A stretch of DNA of 64,000 bases. Source: Chloracidobacterium sp. GTDB taxonomy: Bacteria; Acidobacteriota; Blastocatellia; Pyrinomonadales; Pyrinomonadaceae. Made by a program: the position numbers and the translations under genes. Every line of letters begins with the position of its first letter. The stretch's first letter is position 1. The DNA lies in NCBI GenBank assembly GCA_016711345.1, contig JADJTD010000001.1:310001-374000 (forward strand), read 5' to 3'. The notes under the pieces were generated by a model, which was not told where the DNA came from, did no database searches, and was given only the letters and a program-made list of their open reading frames with translations. Positions 61,083-64,000 of this stretch are shown in pieces.

Positions 61083-64000
61083 CTAGAACAGTTCGATCTT
61101 TCCGTCAGTCACGGCAACTCGCGGCTCGCCTTCATTAAACATTATCCGCTCAAACGAGATCGGCGACACCGAACCCGATGTGCCAACAGAAGTAAATCTG
61201 AGATTCAACAAAACACCATCGCCATCTATCGGATAAGCCCCATAAACAACAACCCTCAAAAGCCCCGGCTCAATCGCATTCGTCACAACCGAAAGCCCGC
61301 GACTGACTGTTCCTGCAACGTCAACGGGATCGACCATAGGCTGCATCACCGTAGGATCATATCGAAGATCAAACTCATAAGAGAACACTCCCTTATCTGC
61401 AATGCCATCAACATTCACCGGAACAACGATCTCCTTTTCCGCTGCCGTCAAAACTTCCTGAACCGTAACGTTGATCGGTCTCGCCATTCTGTAGTTGTCT
61501 TCGCTATCCACTGTTCTCGCCGGTCTTGCTGCTGTCGGGTTCCAGTTTCCCGTGACCTCGCCGACAAGAATGCCTATATAATCCTGTCCGGTCTGCACGC
61601 CGATCGGGTCCGTGTAGATTCGAGTCGTCGGTGACGCTCCGATCGGGAACGTAGGTTGTGATACGCCCGGAACAAAGAATCTCCATTGATTTGTAAGCCC
61701 AATGGGCGGCCCGAGCGCCGTCACAAACCTTGCGAGCTGCGCAGCGTCGGTTGAAGAAAGCGCTCCGTTGTTAGTAATGTCCGCAGCGATCTTCTGCCGG
61801 TCGCTGGTGATGAACAGCGTTCCCGCAACATGCTGCGCGATCCTCGCCGCGTCGGCTGACGAGACGCCGTTCTGTCCCGTTGTTTTGGCGAGTGAGACTG
61901 TATAAGATCCGGAACCAAAACCGGTCAATATGTACTGTCCGGCAGTCGGACCTGGAATACCAGTAAATGCGGTAACATTTGGCGAACCGGCACCATTGAC
62001 GGTTGCATTTGAGATGAACTTCGTCGTTGGCGAAGCCGGATTGCCGTATGTCACAGTTCCGCTGATCGACGGCGTTTCCGCAGGCGTTGGAGTATTTGTA
62101 GGTGTCGGCGTGTTTGTAGGTGTTGCGGCAAACAGTTCGTCGGCACCTATATCAACAATGCCTTCCTGCGGCCGGGTGTCACCATCAAAATCTGTTGCAA
62201 ATCCAAAAGGACCTCCGGCGTTTCTTGCGGGTGAAGCATACTGAATATGCGGGTCATTGGCCGAATCTAAAAACAGCGGGTCTGCCTCGATCGAATTAAA
62301 ATCCTGCGTGGTCGCAACCTGCCATCCTAGTAGGTTAGCGTAGTCAACACCCGCTCCGCCCGCGAGTGAACCTCTTCTAAAGCCGCCGTCGTTCGCTCCT
62401 GATGACCAAAAGTCGTTGTAGTTAAAACTGTTGGTACTGTAGGAACCGCCAAACCGGGTTCCGAGCGCATAGCTTAATGCGTTCGCTCCACCGCTCGATG
62501 TCTGACTCGTGTAAAAGACATTGTTGACAACCGATAAACTGGGACTATTACCTGCGGCAAATGCAAAACTTGGAGCCTGATTTATTGCGGATCCGCGATC
62601 ACCAGTCATTGAGACCGAATTATGGGCAAACTCTCCCTCCGTATTATTCGCTGCATAGATTCCAGCAACAATTTCAATACCGGTGGCATTTGATATTACG
62701 CCGCTGACCATATTGTTGAAGACCTGCGCCGTTCCGACCATAGCTATGCCTACCGCACTTCGTTCATTCGTATGCTGAACACCATGGACCTTATTACGAT
62801 AAACCTCAGCGTTGGTAACATTGTTGGAGGCAGACACATTGTTTGAGATCGACAGCAATCCGAGGCCGATTCCTATAACATCCTGAGTGGTACTTGAATC
62901 GATCCCGCCGATGCTGTTTTCATAGATATATATTGTGTCCTGATTGCCCACAGTGATTCCCGCACGACGGATACCGTCTGCGCCTGTGCCCGTGATGTCA
63001 TTCCCCCTTATTTGATTGAATTGGTTTATATCGTCTCCGCTGAACCAGATCCCAATGATCGCGCGGCGGAGGCTGCAATTTTCAACCGTGTTGGAATTGT
63101 TGGCCGCGCCTTGTGTTCCGCCGGTTGCTCCGCCAACGGCTATCAGATAGCCAGTTTGATCCGGGCTGCTGCCGTGAACGTTAAGGTTTTTGATCACACT
63201 GTTTTGTGCGCCGTTTGGGCCGGCATCCAGGATGATCACACTCGACGTGGTCGTGACATCTGTATTTTCGATAGTCAGCTCGCGAATAGCAGGATTACCG
63301 CCGACAACTCCTGTGACAACGCTTCCGTTCGTGGAGCCGTCGATGGTTACGTTATCGGCGCCGTTCAAACGAATAATCCCAGTCGCTCCCGAACCTGTTA
63401 TGGTCCTAGCGGCACCGGAAGGCTTGATCAAAACTGTGAAGGGCGATGCAAATTCGTTGAGTGCTACAACACCATTCTCACCGCTCAGATCGGATGTAAT
63501 ATTGATCGTCACATTGCCCGTGACAAATGAGGCATTGATCGCCTCAAAGATGCCGCCCGGCATTGTCAGGGATGTGTACGTTTCCCCTGTCCCGACGTTA
63601 TAACTGCCCGAAAACGGTGTGCTTGTTGCAGTTGCTGTTGGTGTTCCCGTTAAGGTCTGTGTTGGCGTGTTAGTCGCTGTTGCACTGCCGGTTGGCGTGT
63701 GCGTCGGTGTCGGCGTCGGGCTTGTTCCGACTGCACAGCCCGAGTTCGATGAAATATTTACTTCACCTGGCGAGATACAGCGGAGCGACAGATCAACGTT
63801 ATTTGAATCAGTGTCTGTTCCATCCGGAAACCGCGAAAGGCCAATAGCCGCAGTTACGCTGTCATCCATCAAACCCGTTCCCGAACCTTCGGTGTATGGA
63901 GCGCCGGTGTCTCCCTCATAGGAAACGGCGTCAACGAGATCGCCCGAAATGCGCACTCCGATAGCGTCCGGAGCGCCATTCTGAACGATATTTGTGCCCG
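61083..64000 (-). CDS. Secreted protein: lamin-tail, beta-helix, dockerin and cohesin (N-terminus beyond window)
   Basis: The reverse-strand frame is open from the window edge to 61083 and enters mid-domain (GTNIVQNGAPDAIG), so the start lies outside. In order it shows the end of a lamin-tail domain (VDAVSYEGDTGAPYTEGSG), a Thr/Pro linker and a long right-handed beta-helix region (about 63600-62140; motifs such as GNVTINITSDLSG and NNSNTVENCSL). A second linker leads to a beta domain plus dockerin-like pair (DAARIAQHV and ITNNGALSSTDAAQLARFV), and a C-terminal cohesin (VFSYEFDLRYDPTVMQP to FNEGEPR). The last ~250 residues closely resemble residues 1735-2030 of the 2122-residue protein. It would belong to the same extracellular assembly. 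Confidence 0.9.
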   Translation of the reverse strand, partial: GTNIVQNGAPDAIGVRISGDLVDAVSYEGDTGAPYTEGSGTGLMDDSVTAAIGLSRFPDGTDTDSNNVDLSLRCISPGEVNISSNSGCAVGTSPTPTPTHTPTGSATATNTPTQTLTGTPTATATSTPFSGSYNVGTGETYTSLTMPGGIFEAINASFVTGNVTINITSDLSGENGVVALNEFASPFTVLIKPSGAARTITGSGATGIIRLNGADNVTIDGSTNGSVVTGVVGGNPAIRELTIENTDVTTTSSVIILDAGPNGAQNSVIKNLNVHGSSPDQTGYLIAVGGATGGTQGAANNSNTVENCSLRRAIIGIWFSGDDINQFNQIRGNDITGTGADGIRRAGITVGNQDTIYIYENSIGGIDSSTTQDVIGIGLGLLSISNNVSASNNVTNAEVYRNKVHGVQHTNERSAVGIAMVGTAQVFNNMVSGVISNATGIEIVAGIYAANNTEGEFAHNSVSMTGDRGSAINQAPSFAFAAGNSPSLSVVNNVFYTSQTSSGGANALSYALGTRFGGSYSTNSFNYNDFWSSGANDGGFRRGSLAGGAGVDYANLLGWQVATTQDFNSIEADPLFLDSANDPHIQYASPARNAGGPFGFATDFDGDTRPQEGIVDIGADELFAATPTNTPTPTNTPTPAETPSISGTVTYGNPASPTTKFISNATVNGAGSPNVTAFTGIPGPTAGQYILTGFGSGSYTVSLAKTTGQNGVSSADAARIAQHVAGTLFITSDRQKIAADITNNGALSSTDAAQLARFVTALGPPIGLTNQWRFFVPGVSQPTFPIGASPTTRIYTDPIGVQTGQDYIGILVGEVTGNWNPTAARPARTVDSEDNYRMARPINVTVQEVLTAAEKEIVVPVNVDGIADKGVFSYEFDLRYDPTVMQPMVDPVDVAGTVSRGLSVVTNAIEPGLLRVVVYGAYPIDGDGVLLNLRFTSVGTSGSVSPISFERIMFNEGEPRVAVTDGKIELF

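Overview
The window reads as chromosomal DNA of an Acidobacteriota-like bacterium, most likely class Blastocatellia (Pyrinomonadaceae-type). This is inferred from the gene mix: giant secreted proteins with Thr/Pro/Asn-rich linkers, cohesin and dockerin modules, SBBP and FG-GAP propellers, a DUF7948-type N-terminus, and many short palindromic repeats between genes. No marker gene fixes the taxonomy. There is no rRNA, CRISPR array, prophage or complete insertion sequence; one tRNA (Phe) is present.

Layout. 1-5.3 kb: cut-off cohesin protein, RepA-like ATPase with a decayed copy of its own tail, recA, a small lipoprotein behind a structured leader, tRNA-Phe. 5.3-17.4 kb: two giant secreted proteins transcribed divergently. 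17.4-25.3 kb: housekeeping block (GH63-like glucosidase, rarA, TetR regulator with operator and a 25-residue membrane peptide, receiver-like protein, DnaC/IstB-like ATPase, deoC and rpiB). 25.3-29.6 kb: hpt and the proton-translocating transhydrogenase pntA/pntB, with an unrelated small secreted gene between the subunits. 29.6-34.1 kb: a mosaic accessory region of toxin-antitoxin-like pairs, small secreted genes, partial copies of the 3' ends of both flanking genes (pntB and a ferredoxin gene) and several repeat families. 34.1-38.3 kb: FHA-serine protease, drug-efflux MFS, acyltransferase. 38.5-46.6 kb: metalloprotease-kelch-cohesin giant and a lamin-tail/FG-GAP protein. 46.7-61 kb: metH with a lipoprotein, two M1 peptidases, DUF937 protein, NHL-M23 protein with secreted M24 peptidase, lipid kinase. 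61.1 kb to the end: lamin-tail/beta-helix/dockerin/cohesin protein running off the edge.

Themes. Four of the five giant or large secreted proteins carry cohesin modules and two of these also carry dockerin-like modules, which suggests a non-cellulosomal extracellular assembly together with several secreted peptidases. deoC and rpiB both have N-terminal extensions resembling bacterial-microcompartment targeting sequences, as expected for sugar-phosphate-utilising compartments, although no shell gene is in view. The pntB-ferredoxin interval is the most unusual DNA: its cassettes are bounded by duplicated gene ends and palindromic repeats, and one junction has fused a toxin-like start to the tail of PntB. 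All functions are assigned by reading the translations; no database search was run.
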